Source: Rugalucina vietnamica (lineage: Eukaryota; Mollusca; Bivalvia; Lucinida; Lucinidae). Taken from it: a stretch of 64,000 bases of DNA. The first letter of the stretch is position 1. Each line of letters begins with the position of its first letter. The translations under genes and the position numbers were made by a program. Shown piece by piece: positions 44,690-55,556 of this stretch. Below the pieces are notes generated by a model that saw only the letters and a program-made list of their open reading frames with translations, had not been told where the DNA came from and did no database searches. Where the stretch lies: NCBI GenBank assembly GCA_964017185.1, contig OZ024874.1, positions 31,968,721 to 32,032,720 on the forward strand, given 5' to 3'.

Positions 44690-44760
44690 GGAAGAAGTCC
44701 AATTAAATGGAGGCACCGTCCCGACATGACCATAGCTATTGAATGTGACGTATTGGATAT
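44690..44760 (+). repeat. SINE-like tail fragment
   Basis: GTCCAATTAAATGGAGGCAC, CGTCCCGACATGACCATAGC and TATTGAATGTGACGTA match the tail family of 57915. Confidence 0.6.
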
Positions 44761-44899
44761 ATTGCGTGAGAGTGAAAATAGGACTTACATCTGGGCCCTC
44801 TTGATAGGCATTGACAGTCTCTGTGTCCGATTTTCACTAACAATGCCTAAAACGATAAAAGCATAACATGGAATATTACGTGAATGCATTGTTGTTATG

Positions 44900-45176
44900 C
44901 ACTAGTCATTTGTAACCAGGGCCCTAACTCTTAACCCCGGTGAATAGCGGGGACCTTGACGTTTGGTCCAGCAAATTCCTGCTAAAAGCCACCCTGTGGG
45001 GACTGCTAGTTGGTAAAACCACTGCTGTTTTCCCCCGTTGCCTGCTATATTTTCATTTCACCGACCTTTATGCCTACATAAAGCAAACCCCAGATATTTC
45101 CCCCACGCCGCCGTGGCCAAACTTTGGTCAAAGCCCCGCTCATATTCCGGGGGAGCGTGGTTACAAATGACAAGAG
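44900..45176. mobile_element. MITE-like element with CACTAGTCATTTGTAA ends
   Basis: CACTAGTCATTTGTAACCA is mirrored by GTGGTTACAAATGACAAGAG. Internal C/G-rich blocks as in 35280. Confidence 0.7.
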
Positions 45177-45179
45177 CAT

Positions 45180-45960
45180 TACTGGCTATGGGCACAGTGT
45201 GATGATCTGTGATTATCGATAAAAATCTCAAAGTACAGCTCGACACTTGTTATTATTAATGGTTTTTTTGAGAAGCGAATTCTTGTCTTAAGTAGACATA
45301 CCCCACTGTGAACCTCAATTAAAATTAATGTACATGTACATGATAATAAAATCATGTTCTTATACCACTTTCAATTGTTACAATCATGTCTAAATTTGCA
45401 TGGTGGACAATGTGCGATTCAACAGATTTATATCCACGTCCATTTATGGGGCATCTTGGCTCTTTAAGCAGGATGCACAAAGCTAAAAGCATTCAATATA
45501 CATGGGTTATTCTTAGTTTTATACATGTTTGATAAACAGAACTGAGACTGAACCCTTACCACATGTCTAGAAGTTTTGAAGACGCCTCGTCATGGGACCT
45601 CGCATAATATTCCTCCTCTTCCCTAAGCTTCTCCTCCATATCCCGTTAAAGAATCACTGACTTCTATTATTGCCTCCACACTGACGAACCGCTCATGGAT
45701 ACATGTTGTTTATATTTTAAAGATGACGCGAGACTATTTGAGTGCGCAAGCCTACTACGTTTCCACGCCTCTAGTCACGCCTTTAACTCATTTTAATAAT
45801 TTGGCTTAAGACGAAAAATGTAAATGAAGCAAAATTAAGGTATTTCCCTTAATTTTAGCTCAAATTAAGGCGCGTAAATGAGAATTGTAATGCCCATGTT
45901 TAGGCACCATTTTAGCACGAAACTTATAACCCAAAAAAATATTTTTCACATATAAAATTG
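45180..45960. other. Right interior of the 19.3-kb insertion, unassigned
   Basis: No coding similarity is visible up to the right inverted repeat at 45959-45980. The region at 45800-45890 has short repeats of AAATTAAGG. Confidence 0.35.
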
Positions 45961-45984
45961 ATTGAAAGTATAATGAGACTTTAA

Positions 45985-46119
45985 TGGACATACCGGCCTG
46001 CATTATTGTTTTAGTTTTAGCAGACAGAACTGGACGAAAACGCCTAATGATTGCTAGTATGCTGACAGGGGGATTGACATGCATTGGAACCATTTTTACG
46101 ACACTTTATGGGGGGAAAG
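45985..46119 (+). CDS. SLC22 exon 7, 3' part (TM8-TM9)
   Basis: Coding resumes directly after TTAA with DIPACIIVLVLADRTGRKRL, the conserved TM8 and loop 8-9 signature, followed by TM9. The donor is GAAAG|GTATCA, phase 1. There is no acceptor or pyrimidine tract at 45984, so it is not an independent exon. With the 5' part at 26551 and one TTAA it makes a 233-bp exon in phase with both neighbours. Confidence 0.92.
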
Positions 46120-46364
46120 GTATCACATTACAAATGTATAAATTTTCATTTTTATACGTGTATTTGTATTATTAACAAATTTAACTACTCTTAAAATTGC
46201 CTAAATCATTTAAAAAAAAAAAAAAAACATACAAGAATGCATCGATCCTAACAGACTATGTTTTGAAACCCGAAGTGAGGCGCAAACAAAATCAAATTTA
46301 AAGATTATGTTTTCAATGTTTTTATCGTACCTGCTTATAGCAGGGTGCGATATAGGGGTCCAAA

Positions 46365-46420
46365 TTTCTGTCCGTCCGTACGTTCGTTCGGCCGTTCGTT
46401 CGTTCGTCCGTCCGTCAACA
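46365..46420. repeat. CGTT/CGTC-rich simple repeat
   Basis: A GTCCGTCCGTACGTTCGTTC-like degenerate tetranucleotide run at the head of the tandem array in intron 7. Confidence 0.85.
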
Positions 46421-46429
46421 TTTACGTCG

Positions 46430-47160
46430 AAGTTTGGTTTTCTCGACATCAATGATAGCTGCGAGTCTCAAACCTTGCATACTAATTGTCCTTGACATAC
46501 CCTTCAAGCACGCACCTTGACCCGCTGACCTTGACGGTCCACTGACTTTGACAAATCGGTCCACGGTCCACTGACTTTGACTTCACGGTCCACTGACTTT
46601 GACAAATTTTACGTCGAAGTTTGGTTTTCTCGACATCAGTGACAGCTGCGAGTCTCAAACCTTGCATAGTAATTGTCCTTGACATACCCTTCAAGCACGC
46701 ACCTTGACCCGTTGACCTTGGACCTATATTTCACGGTCCACTGACTTTGACAAATTTTACGTCGAAGTTTGGTTTTCTCGACATCAGTGATAGCTGCGAG
46801 TCTCAAACCTTGCATAGTAATTGTCCCTGACATACCCTTCAAGCACGCACCTTGAACTGCTGACCTTGACCTATGTTTCATGGTCCATTGACTTTGTTAA
46901 TTTTCATGTGGAAGTTTTTTTCTGCATCCATCATAGCTGCGAGTGTGACATAGTAATTGTCCTTGACATACCCTTCAAGCATGCACCTTGACCCGGTGCC
47001 CTTGACCTATAGTTCATTGTCCATTGACTTTGTTAATCTTTACGTCAAAGTTTGGTTTTCTCTGCACCTGTGATAGCTGCAAGTGTGCAACCTAGTATAG
47101 TAATTGTCCTTGACCCTTTTAGAGCACACCTTGACCTGGTGCCCTTGACGTATATTTCAC
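46430..47160. repeat. Tandem array, about 140-185 bp unit, about five copies
   Basis: Unit landmarks are AAGTTTGGTTTTCTCGACAT, GATAGCTGCGAGTCTCAAAC, GTAATTGTCCTTGACATACC, CTTCAAGCACGCACCTTGAC and GGTCCACTGACTTTGACAAA. Anchors lie near 46431, 46616, 46763, 46909 and 47047. The later copies are more diverged. It fills most of the intron between exons 7 and 8. Confidence 0.92.
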
Positions 47161-47186
47161 GTTTTTAGTTATTTTGCCCAATGCAG

Positions 47187-47449
47187 GTGCGATATCGACC
47201 TCCGCGGCTTTCTTGTCTCTTATAAATATACCTCGAAGACCGTCAATAATTTTGCCCATAATTACAGCGGCATATGTATCAACCCTAGTTCTGGCTCTCA
47301 CTGGAAAGTTCGGAGCAGCTACTGGCTTTCATCTGATATACCAATATTCTGCCGAACTATTTCCTACTGTTGTACGGAATTCTGGCATGGGCTCTTGCTC
47401 CTGTATGGCAAGAATCGGAGGAATTGTAGCCCCTTTGGTCGCCGATCTG
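47187..47449 (+). CDS. SLC22 exon 8 (TM10-TM11)
   Basis: Acceptor CAATGCAG|GT, donor GATCTG|GTAAGA, phase 0. It encodes AISTSAAFLSL..., the GKFGAATGFHLIYQYSAELF segment before TM11 and VRNSGMGSCSCMARIGGIVA, all strongly family-typical. Confidence 0.95.
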
Positions 47450-47932
47450 GTAAGAAATTTTCTAGGTATACCTCGTATTTGGACTTGAAGAAATAAAACT
47501 GGTCAAAATATGTTCCGTGTGAAGATTTTGGTATGCATTATCCATCGACACGTATGTCAATGAATTAGCAACAATGCGTTCTCTATGATCTATGCAACAC
47601 CTAAGCTTTTCAGTGGGTTTATAACCCCCGACTTGTTCTTTATATATCCTTAACTTCTGCATATAACTTACTTAAACCTGACGTACTTATTCTTTGTACG
47701 CTATTTTCTAGTAATTTGCGAGATTACAATGGAAGCGTTTCTACAGCTAACTGACTTCTACTTTCCGCTACTGTAGAGCTGGCAACAAACTTTCAACGGT
47801 GTGCTGACGGTAAAGATGCATAGAGACAGCCAGGAGCTCGTCACTTCTTATGCTATCTTTTCGCATACTTCACATATACTATTTCATCCACATTATGGAT
47901 CTGAAAACATGATACAGTGCATTTATTTACAG

Positions 47933-48084
47933 GATCGTCTTGTGGGTGGAAGTATTGGAAAGGCGTTACCACTGCTAGTGTTCGGTGTAATTTGTGTTAT
48001 TGCTGGTCTCCTGATATTTTTACTTCCTGAAACAGCTGGCAAAGAGCTCCCAGGAACCATTCAGGATGGTATACAGTTCGGACG
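47933..48084 (+). CDS. SLC22 exon 9 (TM12)
   Basis: Acceptor TTTATTTACAG|G, donor GACG|GTAACA, phase 2. It encodes TM12 and the closing LLPETAGKELPGTIQD motif. Confidence 0.95.
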
Positions 48085-48261
48085 GTAACATTTAGATTGC
48101 ATTTTAAATACACGTTTTCAGTTTTACATTGATAATCTGGGTCCCCTCGAGTTGAGCCTATAGTTTTCAACGCCCACGATACATTAGATACCAACCATTC
48201 TACATCTCAATTTCAAGACATGAAGGCAGTTTTTTTTTTTATAAAAGTGTTTTCTTTTCAG

Positions 48262-48331
48262 ATTGTCAAACGACGAAGACTTGGCAATGCAATCACTGGT
48301 AAATTGCAAACGGAACAAAATTATAAAATGA
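48262..48331 (+). CDS. SLC22 exon 10 (C-terminal tail and stop)
   Basis: Acceptor TTTCTTTTCAG|A completes Arg553. It then encodes LSNDEDLAMQSLVNCKRNKI and ends at TGA 48329-48331. A short charged cytosolic tail. Confidence 0.82.
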
Positions 48332-49637
48332 CAGAGCAATCCTAAGAGAAACGGTGCCATGAAGTTGTGATTTCAAAATACGGATATAGTGAAACGTTGC
48401 AACCAACACACACGAGGACAAATGACAATCATTATAAAGAACATACAAAATGTGTTTTAATGAGTAATTGACACGTGTTTTCACTTGAAAAAAAATCGGC
48501 ATGCTTTCAATTAAACGCATTTCCAAAAAGATGTAATTCAATTTATAGATGGAAACAAAGCTGTCCATACTTGGTAAAAAATGTAAAAATGCATATAGAA
48601 GGATCAGAAATTGGTCCAGTTAAATTATATATCCCAAAAAAATTAAAAGAACGACATGACAACACAAGGCACCACCAAAATTTAACATCACGCGTGAAGA
48701 GCAAGATGACTGGGCTAAGCTTCCCAGCAAGGTAGCAATTCGACTAGCATCAGCTTCTGACAAAGATGACAAATACAACATAGAGACGGAAGAACAAAAA
48801 AAAATATTACCCGGAAATTTCTTGAAGGCTTAAGTCGGTTTTACATGGCCACATTCTTTGGCCTTAGTCCCGGCGCTGCGAAATTCCATGATGCTTATGA
48901 CAAAAGCTGCGAAGTTAGGGGCAGAGAGGGGATCGGAGTGAGTCAAATCTTCCCATGTGGATATCTCTTCTTCCAAGAAAGCATGCTAGTGTTTCATGTG
49001 ATTGATAAGTGTTTTCAGCGGATTCCCTTATGCATTCAAGTATCATAGATGATTTCTTCTTCATACCATTTAATATAAGTAAGTTTTTCGGTCTGATCAA
49101 AATCACGTGTCATGGAGGGGATCGTTATTAACGTCAGTCTATTCCATGGGTAGAAAACCTAGGAAATATCACGAAAATAAACATAAACGTTGGTGTCATT
49201 ATAGATTGATTCATTTTTAATATCATTATTAATCCACATGAGGTTACATGAGTGTCTTAGCCTCAATACAGGCTGTATCTTGCTTGTTGTTAGAAATTAT
49301 TTGATTGAAAAAAAAAATCATTGGCACTACCTCCTGAGTGTGGTAAGAGAACGAATTTATAAAGATTTTACGTATTATGCGTATAATCACATTAAATATT
49401 TTTTGATTCCCCACCCAAATCCCATAAGGGGGTGACCATTTTATCTTTATGTAAGGGTGTAGGACTGGGAGTCTTCAAGATGGTTTTGACCTGGAAATTG
49501 TTCCACGACACGATCCTGTCTTGTTAACTGTATATAATTACAAAGCGTACAAACAAAAGGTGCAATTGAATTTACCCTGTCCTGCATACACACCCTTTCA
49601 CTCGAGTTTGCCGTTTGAGCATTTGCATCACACAAAA
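48332..49637. other. Downstream region, one open stretch of unclear meaning
   Basis: The 3' UTR is expected here, but no single polyadenylation site stands out. A frame at 48475-48735 (IEGSEIGPVKLYIPKKLKER and NLTSRVKSKM) is lysine-rich and unrecognised, and I do not call it as a gene. Confidence 0.3.
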
Positions 49638-49828
49638 AGGTACAAGTAGGCAAAGATCAGGAAAAGGCGCAATCAGAAAAAGATTCCCACTCCAAAAACC
49701 GAGGTGGGAAAAAACCAAACTAACAATCAGGTACTTATATCATGAAACATATCGTAAGCCGAATGAGCAGCTATTTTCCCAATAGGTGGCCACTCAGTTA
49801 CCTTAACTTAACTAAAAATATGAAAACA
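49638..49828 (+). repeat. About 190-bp interspersed repeat, copy 3
   Basis: AAGGTACAAGTAGGCAAAGA through TCCCACTCCAAAAACCGAGG to GGCCACTCAGTTACC, as at 8285 and (reverse) 18160. Confidence 0.8.
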
Positions 49829-49829
49829 A

Positions 49830-50680
49830 AAGACCATGTGTTCCGAAGATCTGAGTTTCCTTTCATGTTGTCCTCAAAGACATCTGGATTGATTGATCTG
49901 CTGATTTGAGCGACAGCTTCAAACTAAATGGCCTTTATAAACGGCAAACTCGAGCGAAATTTTTAACTTCCTGTGTGGAGTTTTTGCCATGTAGATATTG
50001 ATCAGGTAACTGCTTAAATTGATAAAATTCTGCTTTTGTCTCTATCTTGTTACAAATGTGTGTTCTTAATATGCATTGTATATGTTATGCAAAGAATTTT
50101 GAAATAAAAATGTGCTTTATCCAAGCATTTATAATGTTTTTATCAGAAGAGGTGACATCTTTACCTAAAGATAAATGCTGAATAGATTTTAAGAACACCT
50201 GACACTTGGGACACCGTTTCAGTTCTAAAATAGAATAAAAAATACCTGATTTACAAACAAACGGCAAACTGCGTGAACAAATTTGATTGACCTAAATGCT
50301 CAAACGACAAAGTCGATTGAAAGGGGCTGTATTTTCTTCTGGAATATTTCATCATGGATTTTTTTCTCTCGAAAAATCCCCCTCCCCCCACCCCCCACCC
50401 CACACACACACCACACACTCTTAAAAATCAAATTATTACCCCTTATGATACTCGCGAAATAATTTTCATATCAGTCATTTTCAGGAAAACGAAACTGAAA
50501 CTACATATTTAATCAATTAGCCTCGTTTTCAGTGTATATGCCATATCACCAACAATCTTTTACATGATTTATACACAAAGGAGTGGGAAAACGAGGTTCA
50601 TTCTCAGATTCTAGAATAAGTAAATATATACTCAAGTCATGGAAATATAAGCGAAAGCAGGTAAATATATAGAGGATATT
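49830..50680. other. No recognised feature
   Basis: Non-coding. A C/A-rich run is at 50376-50420. AACGGCAAACTCGAG and its near-inverse occur at 49600-49620 and about 49940, a weak inverted pair. Confidence 0.35.
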
Positions 50681-50687
50681 CAAGTTT

Positions 50688-50834
50688 TTGGAGTGAATAT
50701 GAGTTTTATTTCATTGAGTGAAGTGAAAATTTTTTATATTTCATGAGTGCCGAAGGCACGAATGAAATATATAATTTTTCACTTCACGAGATGAAATAAA
50801 AGTCATATTCACGACAAAAACTTGAATTTTCTTT
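50688..50834. repeat. Near-perfect palindrome (about 147 bp)
   Basis: ATTCAAGTTTTTGGAGTGAA, TTTTATTTCATTGAGTGAAG and TGAAAATTTTTTATATTTCA are mirrored by TTTTCACTTCACGAGATGAA, ATAAAAGTCATATTCACGAC and AAAAACTTGAATTTTC. The centre is GAGTGCCGAAGGCACGAA. A strong hairpin, probably a MITE. Confidence 0.8.
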
Positions 50835-51271
50835 TTATTATATTGCATGTAGTCATTGTAACGTTGCGCGCTAAAGCATATGACGTCAAAATCTTAAATG
50901 ACGTCATTACGTCACGTCATTACGTCGCTATTGTGTGTGAACGTTCATTGCGTCAACAATAGCATAGATTATAAAATTTAGTTATATATAAATTAGAAAT
51001 GAAACGGTGGACTCGTAATTTGCGTATTCCCAAATCTTTTTTATATTTTCACATGTGAAAATATAACTTTTTCAAATATTGGTTATATTTAATACATATT
51101 TCTCTATATTTCATCACTTGCCATATAATAAAACTCAGTAATATATCTCAGTAGATATTTCAGCGGATTAGACACAAGTGTCATCGAGTCACTTAGAACA
51201 AAATGGCTACCTAACAACAAGGAAATAGACATGGAAACATTTGAATCAGCGATGTAATTATGATCAGTTAA

Positions 51272-52696
51272 GGATGTTCGCTGCCAATGAAAAAGTATTC
51301 AAACGTTTTTTCTAACCGCTCTTTTAAATTCAAAAATATAAGATAAGACATGAAAACAAAATAATTCTAACACACCTCGCCTATATAGCCAATGGTAAAA
51401 AACGTGTTATATTGTGCAACAATTTCACTGGGCGAATAAGCGTGACGTTACTTTGCGGCATTTGTGACGTCAGCTATCCCACAAAGCAGCGTTAGACGGT
51501 GAAACGTCGTTTTAGCGCACAACAAACGTAATAAGTGTGTGTAAATACCAGCATTACAGTCAAATATTTGGCGGGATATCTGCAATGCAATGGCGGAAAG
51601 CTGAACGATATCGACGGTTTCAGCAACATTTATTCCGTTTATTGTGTGTTAGAATCGAAATAGATCAGATCAAGTGCGTGAATTGTTGAGTAATAATTCA
51701 CTGTTTGTCGGTCAGTTGTAAGAAGATAAATCACTCGCGCTACGCGCTCGTGATTTGATCTTCTTTACAACTGACCTCCAAACAGTGAATTATTACTCAA
51801 CAATTCACTGCTAGAGCTGATCTATTTCTTAAATATAGGGCAGTGTGCATTAATGATTTTTTCAAGCTACAGGCCTCCGAGTGAGACCTCTAAACAACAT
51901 GTTTGAAAATTAGAAAAATAAATTTAATTATCAGTTCTTTCACATATACCTTCCTGGACAAACAATACATCACAAATGCTTTCAAAAGTCACGTTGTTTA
52001 AATAACGCTGAATATCTTTGACCTAAAACAAATTTTCATCTTGAAGTGATGACAATTTTTTTCGACTCATTTAACAACCCTACCCCCTAATTTGAAAAGT
52101 CGGGAAAGTCCCATATTTATAAATGTGTCAAATCAATATTTGTAGATTCTAACTTTTTCTTGCACTTTTACAAAACATAGAACTTATTGATATTTTTCGA
52201 TTAAAAGAATGAACAATATAGGGTAGTGTGCATATAAGAGAGAAACAACAACTTAAAAATCGCAATTTTAAGCCTTTTTTCTGCTGTTTTATTTCTTAAA
52301 CCCCATTTCATAAAACCACCCAAAATTTTAAAACTAGCACACCTAACAAAGAAATACTGATAAAGAAGACCTTGTATACGTCTTCTTCTGCTAAAATAAG
52401 CATCAAATAAGTGCAAGTAATTTGAAGTTGTCAATGTGTAATATTGAAGTTAATATTTACCCTACCCCCTGAATTTTGCTGACACTTTAAATTTTTTAAA
52501 AAGTTGCAGAAAATGAAGCGTAAAAATGAAGTTCCTTGGATTGACAATTTTCATGACTCGTTCACTGCATATCATTAGTATGTATTCAAATATAAAATAT
52601 CAGGAAAATATCAGCAATATCAGCAACCGTTTACGAGATTTTCAACAAAATAAAAACCGGAAGTTCCGAAATGTCAAATGTTAGCAGCGAACATCC
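51272..52696. mobile_element. TTAA-flanked element (1,425 bp)
   Basis: TTAA lies at both edges (51268-51271, 52697-52700) with inverted ends GGATGTTCGCTGC and GCAGCGAACATCC. The interior carries a palindrome at 51655-51838. No transposase frame. PiggyBac-type non-autonomous element is the best guess; TA duplication is the alternative. Confidence 0.8.
51655..51838. repeat. Palindrome nested in the 51272 element
   Basis: GTGAATTGTTGAGTAATAAT and TCACTGTTTGTCGGTCAGTT are mirrored by AACTGACCTCCAAACAGTGA and ATTATTACTCAACAATTCAC around ACTCGCGCTACGCGCTCGTG. Probably a younger insertion within the older element. Confidence 0.8.
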
Positions 52697-53029
52697 TTAA
52701 AGTATTTTGTACATAATCGTTTAGTGATAAACCAAACTGATGATCACGTTTTACACGTAATGACAGAAAAAAATCGGCTATTTCGAGCATGTTACAAACA
52801 TACATCGAACTTTTGTGTTCTTTTATCATAGCCAAAACCTTGGTTTGTCAAGATTTTGATTTCTCATATTTTGGCATGAGAAAGGACGTGGGTGTGGGAC
52901 TTCAATGTTGAATAGCACAAATCATTCACAACCATTATCAGTCTTTGACTGAAGGACAGATAATTGCTATGTCCTTCTCCTTACTGTCTTAATGTATTTC
53001 TCAATGTATTTATTTACTTTTTATCCAGC

Positions 53030-53755
53030 AGTCTGCACCGAGGTCTGCACATAGTCTTTGTCACTCTGATATCCTGCCTGTCTGTTCTCCGCACTATGAG
53101 ATGCCAATGTTTGGAACTTGGATGCATCCAGGATGTTTTATTTCTGTTAGGTAGACGAAAGACTGTGATGGTGATTATAAGATCATGTTCAGCACACTTC
53201 CTTAGAAGCAAGAGACCATTGCTGTTGCACTTTCCAACACCTTCTGGACCTATAACTCCTTCCCAGGTCTGGTGGTCTGTACCAACACTGGTATTAAAGT
53301 CGCCAAGAAGGATACGCTTGTCTATACGGCGTGTTGCAGAAATAACGTCGTCTAAGTCATTATAGAACTTGTCCTTAACCTCATCTGGATTGGTCATAGT
53401 GGGTGCATAGGCACTGACAATAGCTGCATGTTCATTGCCTGACAGAGGAAGACTCAATGTCATTAGGCGGTCATTGATGCCTTTTGGCAATCCTGAAAGC
53501 TTACCAACAAGTTCTGTGTTAATGGCAAAACCAACTCCTGCTTCACGCCTCTCTTCATTTTTACGTCCACTCCAGAAGAAGGTGTATCCAATACCAATTT
53601 CTTTGATCTCCCCAACATCTACAACCAAGTCTTACTCAGTGCAGCTATCCGACTTCCATACCTCCCAAGTTCTCGGCCCACAAGGGCCGTTCTATGCTGC
53701 GGTCTATCTGACCCAGCACTGTCCTTCAGTGTTCGCACATTCTATGCGCCAATCC
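53030..53755 (-). pseudogene. LINE APE-type endonuclease fragment
   Basis: The minus-strand translation gives the N-terminal endonuclease of the LINE family whose reverse transcriptase is at 5502: NVRTLKDSAGSDRPQHRTAL and ELGRYGSRIAALS (53640-53755, shifted frame), then GYTFFWSGRKNEERREAGVG, VSAYAPTMTNPDEVKDKFYN and ILLGDFNTSVGTDHQTWEGV (53030-53628). The Asp-Phe-Asn motif of the active site is present. A frameshift near 53630 breaks it, and the reverse transcriptase is absent downstream. Confidence 0.9.
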
Positions 53756-54022
53756 TCAATGGGGAGAAAACAAGTAAATTTCAAATAAATGACAATGAAA
53801 CATGTAAAATGAAACTCGCCTAGGGACGAGAATTACGGTTAAGGTATACACGATGTTTCTTGTGCGTGTCTTATGCGCTTGCGAGAAAATCATCAGGGAC
53901 AAGGATTGCTTTATGGATAATGACCCATATACTCTACTGTATATACAGCTTATCTTGGACACTATCCTATTGTTGAATAATGCGCGCATAACATGACCTA
54001 GGTAGTAAAAGCAATCCTGGTC

Positions 54023-54191
54023 CTGACGCAGCCGAGAAGTCTGCCTATAGCATCGTCATTGATACTTGATGGTCGATGAAGCACACTATTCAATTATTCT
54101 GTCAGCTGACTCAGCCGAGAAATCTGCCTATAGCATCGTCATTGATACTTGATTGTCGATGAAGCACACTATATTCAATTGTTCTGTCAAC
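54023..54191. repeat. Tandem duplication, about 85-bp unit, two copies
   Basis: CAGCCGAGAAGTCTGCCTAT, AGCATCGTCATTGATACTTG and GGTCGATGAAGCACACTATT occur twice head to tail with few differences. ATAGCATCGTCAT appears a third time just after. Confidence 0.88.
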
Positions 54192-55556
54192 GTAAGTTTC
54201 CAAAATAGCATCGTCATCTGTCAAAAAAGAGCTTCCAGTACTATAAGCATTGTTGTCTTTCTAGGGTCATAAAAGGCTAACAGTGATTATGGAGATTCTA
54301 CATGTCTTTTCAGCCCACAAAAGTGTAAAGTTTGCTGACATCTAGTCTGTGGTCTGCCAGACAGCCAGCATCATGTCACTATGACACTGCTATCTATGGC
54401 AGGGTCTATAAGACACCACTATTTTGGTCGTTTATGAATCTAAATCAAAGACATAGTGATTAATATTTTCGGTCAGGTCTATGGTCGTCAAATTATGGAC
54501 CATTCAAGCCATCAAGTACACTTATATTTCGGCCTGGAGGTTCTTATATTATCATATGGAGATCATGTGTCGATTTTTGCTTCTCACGGAAAAGCGCAGA
54601 CCTGAACTTTTCATTACACACAAGGTATGTGGCAGGATAAGTTAGGTTGTTTTCCTCATGTTCTTCAATTTCCTCCACTACGTATGATCACGCGCCTTCA
54701 AGAACACTCAGATAAGTTCCATGAGCTTTCTGTGTAAAAAGTTCTATTTAAATGTTTTTCGTTTAGATTCCACCTACACCACTGTTTACTAGATATGCTT
54801 ACAACTGTCGGTAACTTGTGCTCTTCATAGCGACTTGACTTGCTATTCTTAAACCTCGGTCAGATGGACTTCCAATTCATCGTGTTCCGTTGGCCTCAGC
54901 TCCTACACCCTTAGCACTAGTGTCCCTGAACATGAACCACACACTATCCTCAAGAGCGATTTGACGGTCACATGTACAATTAGAAATGTTGTATTGGGTA
55001 ACCTTTTCTTTTGCAGTTGCAGGGCTCACAAACTTGGCAAGTTTCCCCACAAACTGGGTCAATATTCACAAAACGGAACATCCTACAAACAGGACTAAAT
55101 TCAGAGCCGATTTCAACAAAATTTGTCAGTTGAGTAGCTTGTATGCAACTCTAACACTAGAGTTGAAGCTCGCTCTCCGTCTGGTCAGGTACAGTCCTGC
55201 AAGGTATTGCCATCATGTTCCGAAAACATTTCTACCAAATCGATTACCAGTTCCGTGTGAGAAAATAAGGATAGCGGAATCGATCTGCTTGTGGGAATGA
55301 CGCGACGCTGTTTATCGAAATGGTCAAGTTTGTGGAAACGACGTCACGTTATCAAAGTAGCCCATTTTCGGGAATGACGTACAATATTCTGGGAATATGA
55401 CCCACTAAGTGGGAATTCAAAATATTTTAGAATAATTTGTAGAATTGGTCCAGTTTGAAGGCATTGGTCCTGTTTGCGAGTCTTGACTATCAAGAGGAAT
55501 TGCGGTATTTAAAAAGCTAAAAAAAAGCTTCAGAAATTTCCTTATCCAAATTTAAG
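54192..55556. other. No recognised gene
   Basis: The 104-codon frame at 54986-55300 has no recognisable domain. Non-coding otherwise. Confidence 0.35.

Larger units (their letters stand above)
26649..45980. mobile_element. 19.3-kb TTAA-flanked inverted-repeat insertion in exon 7
   Basis: TTAA stands at both edges (26645-26648, 45981-45984). Directly inside, the left end reads AGTCTCATTATACTTTCAAT and the right end is its exact reverse complement, identical for at least 22 bp. Deleting the block with one TTAA rejoins codons for Cys368-Leu369-Met370-Asp371 and restores the TM7-TM8 region. TTAA duplication is characteristic of piggyBac; a TA duplication with TIRs one base longer (Tc1/mariner-like) fits the same bases and cannot be excluded. 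No transposase of either type is visible. The interior holds a MITE, SINEs, a TTAA element, a TA element and a complete-looking LINE, so it is composite: cargo moved together, or later nesting. Confidence 0.82.
16357..48331 (+). pseudogene. SLC22-family organic ion transporter gene, interrupted in exon 7
   Basis: Ten exons join into 575 codons with compatible phases: 16357-16499, 16856-17075, 17452-17555, 18465-18619, 24712-24880, 25356-25574, 26551-26648 plus 45985-46119, 47187-47449, 47933-48084 and 48262-48331. Family hallmarks are present: a large extracellular loop after TM1 with three N-glycosylation sequons and Cys49/85/104, DRFGRRP after TM2 (155-161), PESPRWL (267-273), ADRTGRKR after TM8 (382-389), ELFPT before TM11 and LPETAGKELP after TM12. 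Members are plasma-membrane MFS carriers for organic cations, zwitterions or anions; the substrate cannot be read here. Exon 7 is cut at Leu369 by a 19.3-kb insertion. Reading through adds 12 residues after Leu369, then TGA at 26684, giving about 381 residues. No other lesion is visible. This may be one insertion allele of a working gene. Confidence 0.93.

Noticed and set aside
45152..45180. Polyadenylation or terminator function for C/G-rich MITE ends
   Set aside because: The sequence is fully explained as the terminal repeat of the 44900 element.
26649..45980. Treating the 19.3-kb block as an ordinary large intron
   Set aside because: No GT/GC donor at 26645 or AG acceptor with pyrimidine tract at 45984. 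The edges are TTAA plus inverted repeats, and the frame closes exactly at one TTAA.
26649..45980. A giant element carrying viral-type or transposase genes (Teratorn- or Maverick-like)
   Set aside because: I looked for long non-LINE frames and found none with transposase, integrase, polymerase or capsid character. The target duplication is also too short for Mavericks.
54877..55300. Gene at the overlapping frames near 55 kb
   Set aside because: Both strands are open over part of it, with no conserved motif or splice signals.
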